A DNA stretch of 30,340 nt from a virus. Below are positions 1-9,600 of this stretch, piece by piece (the stretch's first letter is position 1; each line of letters begins with the position of its first letter). The notes beneath the pieces were generated by a model. It saw only the letters and a program-made list of their open reading frames with translations, was not told where the DNA came from and ran no database searches. A program made the translations under genes and the position numbers. The stretch covers positions 1 to 30,340 of the IMG/VR virus record IMGVR_UViG_3300028392_000220. One strand, given 5' to 3'.

Positions 1-1
1 T

Positions 2-2044
2 GTACATTGGAAACCAATACGTTTTGAATTTTCTAATATGTTTAGTTATGGTGAAAATAATACTATTGATTTTAAAAAAGTAAATGGTTTAATGGGTTTG
101 TTTGCACCAAATGCAGCAGGTAAATCTTCTTTATTTGATGCAATTTCGTTTTGCCTTTATGATAAATGTAGTAGAGCATTCCGAGCACAAAATATCTTAA
201 ATAATCGTAAGACAACATTTCATTGTCAATTGGATTTTCAAATAAATGGTATAGACTATCACATTTGTAGAGAGGCTCGTACAATTAACAAAGGTAAGAA
301 TGTTAAAGTTGATGTACAATTTTGGAAAACGGAAGGTGGTATCGTAGTTTCACTTAATGGAACGGAAAGACGTGATACTAATACTGCTATTGAACAATAT
401 GTTGGTACTTATGAGGATTTCATTCTAACTGCTTTAAGTCTACAAGGTAATAATGCACTATTTATTGATAAATCTCAATCAGAAAGAAAAGACCTTCTTG
501 CTCAATTTATGGGATTAAATGTATTTGATAAATTATATGAAGTAGCAACCGAAGATATTAAGGAAGTTAGTGTACTAATTAAAAACTTTAAGAGGACTGA
601 TTTTACGACTGAATTGGCTGATAAAGGTAATGAACTTAAATCCAAAAAGAGTGAATTAAAAGATTTACAAACTAAACTTGATGGGCTATCAAATGATAAG
701 AATACTATATTAGAAAATATACTAACTCTTACAAAAGAATTAGCGCCAATTGATTCTACATTAGATTTGAGTAAATTAGAAAAAAGTAAAACCGATATTG
801 AAGGTAATATCCTAAACATTCAAATTGAAAAAGTAAATAAGAAAAATAAAATTGGTGAGTTTGGTAATCTATTAGCGGAAATATCACAATCCATAGAAGA
901 AAAGAAAACCATTCATAACAGACCTATTGAAGATGCTAAACGCCAATGGGATGAATATAAATCAGAAATAAATACTACCGAGCATAAGATTGAGCTATTA
1001 GAACAATTACTTAATTCAAATCAGGAAAAACTTTCACATTTGGAAGCACATGAGTATGACCCAAATTGTACTTATTGTATGAACAATGTATTTGTTAAAG
1101 ATGCCATTGCTACAAAACAAAAAGTTAAAGAGCAAACCGAAGAACTATTAGAATTGGGTAATAAACAACAAACACTCATTCAGCAAGCAAGTTATATATC
1201 CGATGTTGAAGAACAATGGGATGAATTGGTTGAATCCAAATCAAAATATCAAAAGGGAATTGTAATCAAAGAAAAAGCAGAAGCAGAGCTAAAAGGTTTG
1301 GATACAAAAGAGGAATTGTTTAAAACTCAATTAGAAGCGGTTAAAGGTGATATTAAGCGATATAATGATAATGAGGATACGATAAAACGTAATAAAGAAA
1401 TTCAATCCGATATTAAGGAATTTGAAAACATAAAGAGTGGGATTGATAACTCAATAAGAGAATTAAATAAGAAGGTAACAACCTTAAATGGTACTATTGC
1501 TTCATTACAATCGTTTGTAGAGGGTATTAAGAATAAGATGATAGAAGTTAAGGAGTTAGAAGAGAAAGGGCGCCTATACAACTATTATTTAGATGCAGTT
1601 AAGCGTGATGGTATTCCTTATGAATTAATATCAAAGGCATTACCAGTTATACAAACAGAAGTTAATAATATATTAGCACAGGTTGTGGATTTTGGTTGTG
1701 TAATGGAGGTCGATGGTAAATCTATTAATGCAAAAATTGTATACGATGACCAAGAGTGGCCACTTGAAATGTGTAGTGGTATGGAGAAGTTTGTAAGCGG
1801 ACTTGCTATTAGAGTTGCACTAATCAATATATGCAATCTACCTCGACCAAACTTTCTTGTTATTGATGAGGGATTTGGTACATTGGATTCTGATAATCTT
1901 TCTTCGTTATTTATGATGATGCAATATCTTAAAACTCAATTTGATTTTATTTGGGTAATTTCACATTTAGAACAAATGCGTGATATCGTAGATGGTCTAA
2001 TTGAAATTAAAAAAATAGATGGCTTTAGTAAGATTGATTTTTAA
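2..2044 (+). CDS. 46: Recombination/repair ATPase subunit, gp46 (SbcC/Rad50)-like, 5' partial
   Basis: The large subunit of the Mre11/Rad50-type nuclease (T4 gp46, partner gp47) processes DNA ends for recombination-dependent replication. The first in-frame ATG is at 38, but the frame is open back to base 2 and encodes residues (VHWKPIRFEFSN) typical of this family's first strand, so the true start lies outside the window. Counting from the ATG at 38: Walker A GLFAPNAAGKS at about 20-30, long coiled-coil arms, zinc-hook CTYC at 344-347, ABC signature CSGMEKF near 580, Walker B FLVIDEGFGTLD with D610/E611, and a switch His in WVISHLEQ. All ATPase and hook motifs are intact, so the enzyme should be active. 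The partner nuclease gp47 would be expected just upstream. The next gene is structural, so a replication/late-gene border lies at about 2050. Confidence 0.93.
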   Translation, partial: VHWKPIRFEFSNMFSYGENNTIDFKKVNGLMGLFAPNAAGKSSLFDAISFCLYDKCSRAFRAQNILNNRKTTFHCQLDFQINGIDYHICREARTINKGKNVKVDVQFWKTEGGIVVSLNGTERRDTNTAIEQYVGTYEDFILTALSLQGNNALFIDKSQSERKDLLAQFMGLNVFDKLYEVATEDIKEVSVLIKNFKRTDFTTELADKGNELKSKKSELKDLQTKLDGLSNDKNTILENILTLTKELAPIDSTLDLSKLEKSKTDIEGNILNIQIEKVNKKNKIGEFGNLLAEISQSIEEKKTIHNRPIEDAKRQWDEYKSEINTTEHKIELLEQLLNSNQEKLSHLEAHEYDPNCTYCMNNVFVKDAIATKQKVKEQTEELLELGNKQQTLIQQASYISDVEEQWDELVESKSKYQKGIVIKEKAEAELKGLDTKEELFKTQLEAVKGDIKRYNDNEDTIKRNKEIQSDIKEFENIKSGIDNSIRELNKKVTTLNGTIASLQSFVEGIKNKMIEVKELEEKGRLYNYYLDAVKRDGIPYELISKALPVIQTEVNNILAQVVDFGCVMEVDGKSINAKIVYDDQEWPLEMCSGMEKFVSGLAIRVALINICNLPRPNFLVIDEGFGTLDSDNLSSLFMMMQYLKTQFDFIWVISHLEQMRDIVDGLIEIKKIDGFSKIDF

Positions 2045-2058
2045 GTTTGAGTTTTATC

Positions 2059-2068
2059 AATATTTATA
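2059..2068 (+). promoter_or_regulatory. Late-promoter-like motif (AATATTTATA)
   Basis: One of about nine related AT-rich motifs (consensus TATATTTATA) before start codons in this window. It ends 17 bases before the ATG at 2086, at the switch from a repair gene to structural genes. Promoter function is inferred from recurrence and placement only. Confidence 0.5.
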
Positions 2069-2085
2069 TCAAACGTTTATACTAA

Positions 2086-5000
2086 ATGGCGATTATAAAA
2101 AAAACTCTGTTTCCAATAAATTTAGATAGGTGGTCGTATTATATTAACGATGATTTAGAAAGTAGTCGATATTTTAAAATAACAGAATTATCAGATACAT
2201 TTAATGGTGGTAAAAATGGATTTAGAATACAAGGTTCTGAATACCTTGCCGCAGATAGTACAATATCCATAGAAATAAAAGATTCTCAAGGAAATGTAAT
2301 CTATCACGAACCTGTTAGAGGAAATCCGCAATATTATGAAGGTACTAATATAGTTGTATCGGTAATTGTATATCCTGATACGGCTTTCGGCCCATGTACA
2401 ATAACTATAATGGGCGAATTGGCAACATTTGAAACGAATGGTGGCAAATATCCTATTCCAGATGAATGGTTAGGCAGGCATAATGTACGTTGGCAAAAAC
2501 GAATTAACGTACAACCATATCATAACAACACAACACGGATTAGATTTTATAAAAGACCATCGGTTACCATTCAGGAGCAAACGATACCATTATATTCTAA
2601 AACAACGCAAACTACAACCTATACGACTTTTTGCTCAGGAAGTAGTGTGTTAGGTAATCCTTATTATTACGATTATAATAAATACTTAACCAATAAGATT
2701 AATAGTGAAAATATAACAATTACAACTGGTTCTATATTTGGTCCAGGATCTACATTAAAAGAAGGTTCTTATTATAAAATTATTCAAAATGGTGGAGCAG
2801 GTTGTCGTTTTTATGATGTTGGCGTAAGAGAAATTATAGGAGCAGCTACAGGTACTAATTTTTATTTTAAAGCTATACAAACATATGCATATACTGGTTC
2901 GAATAATATAATTCAACCAAATGTTCCAGCATTGGATGATTATGGTACATATACTCCAGGTACAATAAAGTGGCCCGATACAACTGGTACGGTATACTTG
3001 CAAGAAGTTTTCTTAAATGCAAGATCGGATTATTATATAGAATTTATCAATCCGTATGGTCGTATAAATAATGCTGTTTCTTATGATAATGGATTAACTA
3101 CAAATTATCCATATCTTAATGTTCCAGATGATTTATCTAAAACATACATTTTAGATAATATTATAAATGAAAATTATCAAATAAATATAACTAATATAAT
3201 AGGAACTGGCAATTATAATGGTGGTAGTCCAGGCACTCGCATAAATGCAGGTGGCACCGACGGTGAAGGGATACAATATCCAGATTCATCGCCTGTATTG
3301 GCGCGATGGAATACGACAGCTTGGAAATATACACAAATTGGATCAAAATATAGATTGTATCTAAATGATTCGGTTTCGCCAATATATGCCGATGGTCCGG
3401 GATATGGTATCATTGATCCTGGTACTTTTACTGCAGCAACTGTCGCTCTGCATGATGGTTTGGGATTTATTAATTCCTTTGAGTCGGCTGATATATCAAT
3501 TACAAAAACTAAAGATGTATACTTACAATCTGGGTTGAGCCAATCATACGCTTATATAACAATAAAAGATTTAGAAACATTTACAGGAGAAGTATATAAA
3601 GTAAAAGCTTATGCAAAAAGTAGAAATGATTTACAAGGATATAAATTATTGGATGATATACGATTGGAAACAAATCAATTGTTATTAGCAGATAGCTACT
3701 TAAATAATTTAAACGTAAGAACTGGTATTTTTACTACGACTGATGTTATATCTACGTTTTGGAATACTACTACATTAGACGGTACTACAAATTTGGTATA
3801 TACGATAAATGCAAGTTCATCATTTTATTCACATTCCATATATTTAGAACCCAGTACAATACCATCGTATAAAACCGATGGTCTTGCCAAATTTGAAACT
3901 AAAAATTCATTTTCTTTTATAAAAAATACAGAATATAATTTATCATATAATTTAGTTTGTAAATCTACACCATATGGTATTGCAAGTTTGGATATTTACT
4001 TATCAGGATCTGCGTTTAATAATGATAATTTAACTACACAAAGAGGAAAATCAATTGGTTCTCATAATTTTTCAAATAAAATAATATTAGATAGGCAATC
4101 AATTAATTTTGTAGCCGATAATGATGGGTCTGGTAGTCTAAACTTTACTATAAATAATGGTAATTGGGAGTTATCTGATATAAGCTTAACTCCGTATCAA
4201 CAAATTGCATTTTCTCCAAATGAATTTACATTTAGAATAGTTCCAAATCAAAAAATTGCAAATGAAACATTTGATTTTAAATTTGAATTTTATGATATAA
4301 ATTATGCACTTGCGCCAATTACTGTTGAAACGGCTTATACATTTGTTGGTGGTAATAATTTATCAAAACGTTTTTTATTACAATACGCATCACTTGTTAA
4401 TCCAAAAAATAAATTTATAGTTTCAAATAAAACGGGAGGAATATCTGGCTTGGATATAGCCCCAAATCAACCTACATTGGATATAAGTTGGGTTTTGAGC
4501 CAAACGAATGGAGATGTACTATTCGTATCAAGTGCATATGATGAATATGATAATTACATATTACCAAGCGATGTATCTAGCCCATATCCTTATCCAGGTG
4601 GGTTAGATTATATTGCTACCACTCAAAGAAGTTTAACTTTTCAAAACTTTACAAGTTCATTAACAAATTCATCTCGAAGAGTTAAAAATATTTATTATAC
4701 AGCAAGTGTAGATGGTCTTACTCAATATTTTTCAATGTCGGCTGATTATACTGCTGCACCATTATATGTATTGCCTGTGGTTACAACGAATGCAGTATAT
4801 TCTATTAATCAAACATCCGTATCTGGTAGTGGTAGTGTAACAGTTGAACCCGTAACAGGCCACATATCTCCAGTGGAAGTTGGATTAGTTTTAAATGATA
4901 CAACTGCGCCTACTATCTTTGCAAATATAGCAAAAACATCCGAAAGTAGCTATACGTTGAACGTTCCGTTTAGTGGAAGTTTAACTGGATTAACTCCTGG

Positions 5001-5484
5001 AACAACTTATTATGTTAAAGCATATGCATCTGGTTCAATTGGTGCGGCATATGGTAATGAACTAACATTTACTACATTGCCTGGCACATCAAGTTTCCAA
5101 GTATATATTTCCTCAAGTATGGCAGGATATTCTCCAACTATTCAAAATATTTTTATAAATAGTGGTAGTTTATTATTTAAAAATTCAGCAGGATTAAACG
5201 TTACATATCCATTAACTGGCAGTGCGACATCATCATTAACATATAGTAGTAGTTATTATGATATAGCAATAACGGCATCTCAAAGTTTTCCATTAAGTAA
5301 AGGGCATCGCGCATATCTATCATTAGATCGTGTAAATAATAATGGAGGTATTGCTGAAAATATAGCTAATGTTAATATTGCGGCTGGGACATCATCGTTT
5401 GTATTTACAAACGATGATGGCGAACCACTTAATATTCCTTGGCAATCTGAAACATATATTAGATTATCAATGTACCATACTTAA
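2086..5484 (+). CDS. Large fibre or baseplate-associated structural protein with FN3-like domain
   Basis: A 1132-residue protein rich in Gly, Ser, Thr, Asn and Tyr with beta-type sequence throughout, as in tail fibres, baseplate decorations or adhesins. The first 150 residues look like an immunoglobulin-type beta domain. Residues about 897-1000 form a fibronectin-III-like repeat of the kind common in Bacteroidota surface proteins, ending in LTGLTPGTTYYVKAYA and then GNELTFTTLPG. A separate beta domain of about 130 residues follows to the C-terminus. There is no signal peptide, which fits assembly in the cytoplasm. The next gene starts 11 bases downstream and is glycosyltransferase-like, so the two probably share a transcript. 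I do not recognise the first 890 residues as a named family. The role as receptor-binding or fibre protein is inferred from composition, size and the FN3-like unit. Confidence 0.6.
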   Translation: MAIIKKTLFPINLDRWSYYINDDLESSRYFKITELSDTFNGGKNGFRIQGSEYLAADSTISIEIKDSQGNVIYHEPVRGNPQYYEGTNIVVSVIVYPDTAFGPCTITIMGELATFETNGGKYPIPDEWLGRHNVRWQKRINVQPYHNNTTRIRFYKRPSVTIQEQTIPLYSKTTQTTTYTTFCSGSSVLGNPYYYDYNKYLTNKINSENITITTGSIFGPGSTLKEGSYYKIIQNGGAGCRFYDVGVREIIGAATGTNFYFKAIQTYAYTGSNNIIQPNVPALDDYGTYTPGTIKWPDTTGTVYLQEVFLNARSDYYIEFINPYGRINNAVSYDNGLTTNYPYLNVPDDLSKTYILDNIINENYQINITNIIGTGNYNGGSPGTRINAGGTDGEGIQYPDSSPVLARWNTTAWKYTQIGSKYRLYLNDSVSPIYADGPGYGIIDPGTFTAATVALHDGLGFINSFESADISITKTKDVYLQSGLSQSYAYITIKDLETFTGEVYKVKAYAKSRNDLQGYKLLDDIRLETNQLLLADSYLNNLNVRTGIFTTTDVISTFWNTTTLDGTTNLVYTINASSSFYSHSIYLEPSTIPSYKTDGLAKFETKNSFSFIKNTEYNLSYNLVCKSTPYGIASLDIYLSGSAFNNDNLTTQRGKSIGSHNFSNKIILDRQSINFVADNDGSGSLNFTINNGNWELSDISLTPYQQIAFSPNEFTFRIVPNQKIANETFDFKFEFYDINYALAPITVETAYTFVGGNNLSKRFLLQYASLVNPKNKFIVSNKTGGISGLDIAPNQPTLDISWVLSQTNGDVLFVSSAYDEYDNYILPSDVSSPYPYPGGLDYIATTQRSLTFQNFTSSLTNSSRRVKNIYYTASVDGLTQYFSMSADYTAAPLYVLPVVTTNAVYSINQTSVSGSGSVTVEPVTGHISPVEVGLVLNDTTAPTIFANIAKTSESSYTLNVPFSGSLTGLTPGTTYYVKAYASGSIGAAYGNELTFTTLPGTSSFQVYISSSMAGYSPTIQNIFINSGSLLFKNSAGLNVTYPLTGSATSSLTYSSSYYDIAITASQSFPLSKGHRAYLSLDRVNNNGGIAENIANVNIAAGTSSFVFTNDDGEPLNIPWQSETYIRLSMYHT

Positions 5485-5495
5485 ATAATTTTAAA

Positions 5496-6443
5496 ATGAA
5501 AAAATTACGTTACATTTGTGTACAACCACGCATTAAGTATTATAGTTGGCAAGTTGAAGTTATGATAAATAACTTTATAAAAAATGGAATAAGTGGTAAT
5601 GATATGGATATATTAATTGCCTACAATCCAAATGATTTAACGAGTTCGGAAGAAAATATAGAAAATTGGTATAAATTAGCAGATAGATACAACTATGTTC
5701 GTTTTTTCTTTTATGAAGATAGTAGAACGGATTTTAGTTATATTCCATCTGTTTATTTTAATATCTTAAAACAACATATAAAATCACACCCGTATCTGCA
5801 AGATGAAGTATTATTTCTACATGATTGCGATATTGTGTTTACTAAATATGTAGATTTTTCGGATATGCTGAATGATGATATTTGGTATCTATCCGATACG
5901 GTTGGCTATATAGGTACACAATACATTTTTACAAAAGGTCAAGATGTATATAATGGGATGTGTAATATAATCGGAATAGACCCATTGATACCAAAATTAA
6001 TGAATAGTAATTCCGGCGGAGCTCAACATATAGTAAAAAATACAACTTATGAGTATTGGGATAAAGTTGAAAATGATTCTATAAAATTATACAAATATTT
6101 TAATGATATAGAACCACAATGGGAAGGCGAAGGTGAGCCAATACAAAAATGGACAGCTGGTATGTGGTCGCTACTTTGGAATGCTTGGTTATTTGGAAAC
6201 GAAACGCGAGTAGATAAAAGATTGGATTTTTGTTGGGCTACCGACCCGATTAAAGATTGGTATAATGTATCAATATTTCATAACGCAGGTGTAGTAGATA
6301 ATCTCACAGCACAATTCTATAAGGGAGCATTTCAAGAAGAATACCCATATGGAATAGACCCAACTAATTATAGCAAATCATACTGCTCATATAATTATGT
6401 AAATGAAATAATACAAACTTCTAAAATATCTTGTCTTATATAA
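5496..6443 (+). CDS. Glycosyltransferase-like protein (GT-A type)
   Basis: This 315-residue cytoplasmic protein begins like a nucleotide-sugar glycosyltransferase (MKKLRYICVQPR). It has a DxD-type metal/sugar-nucleotide motif in FLHDCDIVF, with D110 and D112 preceded by hydrophobic strand residues. Further on, NSNSGGAQHIVK and a Trp-rich segment (WTAGMWSLLWNAWLFG) resemble the acceptor half of GT-A enzymes acting on proteins. It follows the large fibre gene by 11 bases with no promoter motif between, so the likely substrate is a phage structural protein or a host surface glycan. The family call rests on the DxD context and overall pattern. A nucleotide-sugar enzyme of another kind is possible. 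Confidence 0.55.
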   Translation: MKKLRYICVQPRIKYYSWQVEVMINNFIKNGISGNDMDILIAYNPNDLTSSEENIENWYKLADRYNYVRFFFYEDSRTDFSYIPSVYFNILKQHIKSHPYLQDEVLFLHDCDIVFTKYVDFSDMLNDDIWYLSDTVGYIGTQYIFTKGQDVYNGMCNIIGIDPLIPKLMNSNSGGAQHIVKNTTYEYWDKVENDSIKLYKYFNDIEPQWEGEGEPIQKWTAGMWSLLWNAWLFGNETRVDKRLDFCWATDPIKDWYNVSIFHNAGVVDNLTAQFYKGAFQEEYPYGIDPTNYSKSYCSYNYVNEIIQTSKISCLI

Positions 6444-6590
6444 TTTGGAAAGTTCAGAAATTTTCCGTATGTTTACATTTTTACTCTTGAAACTGATCAG
6501 CACTTATAGCACTATAAAACTTAAATAATAAAAAAAGAATAATAAAAGTAATAACTGACAGCACTTCCAGACTTTTTGTCTTTAAAAGAA

Positions 6591-6613
6591 TATTTATTTA
6601 CTGAATATTTATC
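6591..6613 (+). promoter_or_regulatory. Two late-promoter-like motifs before the multi-domain gene
   Basis: TATTTATT at 6591-6598 and TATTTATC at 6606-6613 lie at the end of a 173-base gap (6444-6616). The second ends only 3 bases before the ATG at 6617. The upstream copy is better placed for a promoter. The rest of the gap is AT-rich and shows no convincing gene or terminator. Confidence 0.4.
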
Positions 6614-6616
6614 TAT

Positions 6617-9600
6617 ATGAATATAATAAGCGAAATCACTAAACCACTTGTTACGAAGACTGTCGTTATATACGCAGGTCGTTTTCAACCATTTCACAAA
6701 GGGCATTACGATGCTTATAAAAGACTTGTAAGTAAATTTGGACAAGATAGTGTATACATTGGCACTTCAAATGATACAAATGATTCTAAATCACCATTTA
6801 ATTTTAATGAAAAAAAGAAAATTGCTACAACTATGTTTGGCATCCCTTCTAATCATTTTGTACAAATAAGAAATCCATATAAACCAGTTGAAATATTGCA
6901 GCATTTCGATGGACAGACTACTCAATATATTGCTGCTGTTGGAGCAAAGGATGCGACACGTCTTCAAGGAAAATATTTCAAACCATATAACGGTAAGGCC
7001 GGTTATGGGTATAATGAGATAGGATATGTTTGGCCAGTACCAGCAGAATCAAATCCAATATCAGGAACAGATGTTCGTAATGGTCTTGGTGGCGATGAAG
7101 AAAGTGCTAAGAAGTTTTTCCTTAAAGCTTATCCAAAATTTAATAAACAAATATTTACAATGATTACTGATAAAATAAAATCATTGCATGAGGCAGCACC
7201 AATGGTTGGCGCTGGTGAGGCTGGAAGTTTTGGACTAAATCCAACTAGATATGATGATGATGATGTTACGGAAGATGGTTTTCCAGGTGGAGTGGGTGTA
7301 GGGCTTACATTACCCGGTGGATACATAAATGGTGCACCCAATCCAAAAGATGTAAAAAAATTAAGTAAAAAAATACATACTACGGATAGTAATAAAAAAT
7401 ATGTATATGACCCAATTAGTGAAATAATAGCTAACGCAGTCACAGAGGAAGCATTTAACGAATTTATAAGTAACTACTTAAATGAAGCTGAACCAAATAA
7501 AGCATTAGACCAGGATATTACATATAAAAATACAAAAGGTCAATCTAAAAAAATTAAAGCTAGAGATGCATTACGTTTACCAAAAGACCACCCTGCGCAT
7601 ATACAAGCTGCAAAAATAGCAGCTACTGCCGCACCAGCTGCTAAGACTGCCGGTAAACCGGATGTAAGTATACCTGGAAAGGTAGCAGGTTCTGTTGTTA
7701 AAAAGAGCGATGGTAAGCCTGATATAACAATTCCTGGTAAAGATGGTAAGCCAAAACAACAAGGTCCGCCGCCTCCACCACCAATGCCGCCAAAAAAATT
7801 AAGTGGAGCTGAATTAAAATCCAATGCTGAAATGGCACCTGGAGAAAAGGAAGCTTCTAAAAAGAATGACGAAATAAAAGCATCACTCGATCATGAAATG
7901 TCAAAACTATCAACTGATGATAAAAAATCGGTTGAAAGCGTAAATAACCCAGATTCTCCGGAAAGAAAGGATATGGCTGAAAAATCTAAAAGTTTTTTAT
8001 CAAAAGTTGGTAATAAATTATGGAGTGGCGCCAAACATTGGGCTAATGAGAAAAAAGAAATGTGTCAAGGAGTTGGTGCTGCAATAAAAACATTAGCTAC
8101 AGGCGGTAAACTTGGTAGTGTAAAGGATGCAAATGGTAAATATGTACACCATACGGATTTTAAAAATAAAACTGTACAAATCGACCCAAAGACAGCAAAG
8201 GAAAAAACAGTATGGGTAGATAAATCGGATTTAACGCCTGAAGAAAAGAAATTAAAACATAAATCCGAGCATGAGGAACATCACCAAAAGCATTCATTAA
8301 AACATGCTGCAAAAGATATTGCATTACTTGCCGCATCATTGGTTGCAGGAGCAGCTATTGGTGGAGCCGTTGGTGGTGGTATTGCTGCAGCAAAAGCTGG
8401 GGCTGCACACGGATTAGGACATGCGATTGGGCATGGCGCTGCGCATGGTGTAAGTGCAATTGCACACCACGGAGCAACAGGTATAGCCTCCCATGTTGGA
8501 AAGGATTTGATAAAACACTCTGCGTTTGAAGCTATGGGACTTAAAGGACACCACGCCGCTGGAGCAACTGCCGCAGTTGGTGCAATTGGTCATTTAATGG
8601 AAGGCGATGATAATAATGAGAATGATAATGATAAGAATGCAAAATTAGTGGATACATTACTAAAAAGGACTATGGAAGTAATGGCAACTTATAAAATGTC
8701 GGATGAGGAATTATTAAAATCTATTAAGAATTATAATAAAAATTCAGAAAAGAATACAGCAAAAGATATACTAAAAACAATTAATGAATCTGTAACATTA
8801 GAAAAAGCAAAGAATATACAAGATTTTGTTGATTACGCTTGTGAAAGACTTAAACTTAAAGATAAACCAAAAGTAAAATTATTATTAGATGGTGAATATT
8901 CCAATGCCGTATCTTCATTAGGTGGATATAGCCCGGTAACAAAAGATATATACGTTGTTGTGCCTGGTAGAATGACTGCCGATATATGTAGAACTATTGC
9001 ACATGAATTGGTACATAGAAAGCAAGATGAAATGGGGATGCTACGAACTGAAAATGATGGCGATACTGGTTCACCAATAGAAAATCAAGCAAACGCTGTA
9101 GCAGGAATACTATTAAGGGATTATGGTAAAAAGAATAAAGCAATTTATATGGAAAGCGTAAAATATATAAACGAAGTTAGCAACAATACTGGAGATGATG
9201 GTCAACCGGATGGTGGATATCTGCCAGCTGGGCACAGACGTACGCTTGGAGCAAATGATGGTGTGAATAAAGGTGATGATTGGTTTACCGGCGGAGGTTA
9301 CCTACAACTGGATTATCCAATAGCAGATGCAATATATGGTGCCGATGAAGAAAATATGTATACTGTAAAATATGTTGCTAGAAAATTAAGAAGGTCGATT
9401 GGTATAGATACTAAATTTGAAAAGAGTGAAGAAAAGGCAATAGATGTAACTCAAGACAAAAAAAATGGAAAATTAACAGATGAAACTAATAGTAAACGTA
9501 ATCTTACCGAAGTAAGTAAACGTGATATACATTTCAAAAATATATTCCAACATTATAGAGATGGCGATGCTAAAATGAAACAAAAAATAGCAGCAATAAT

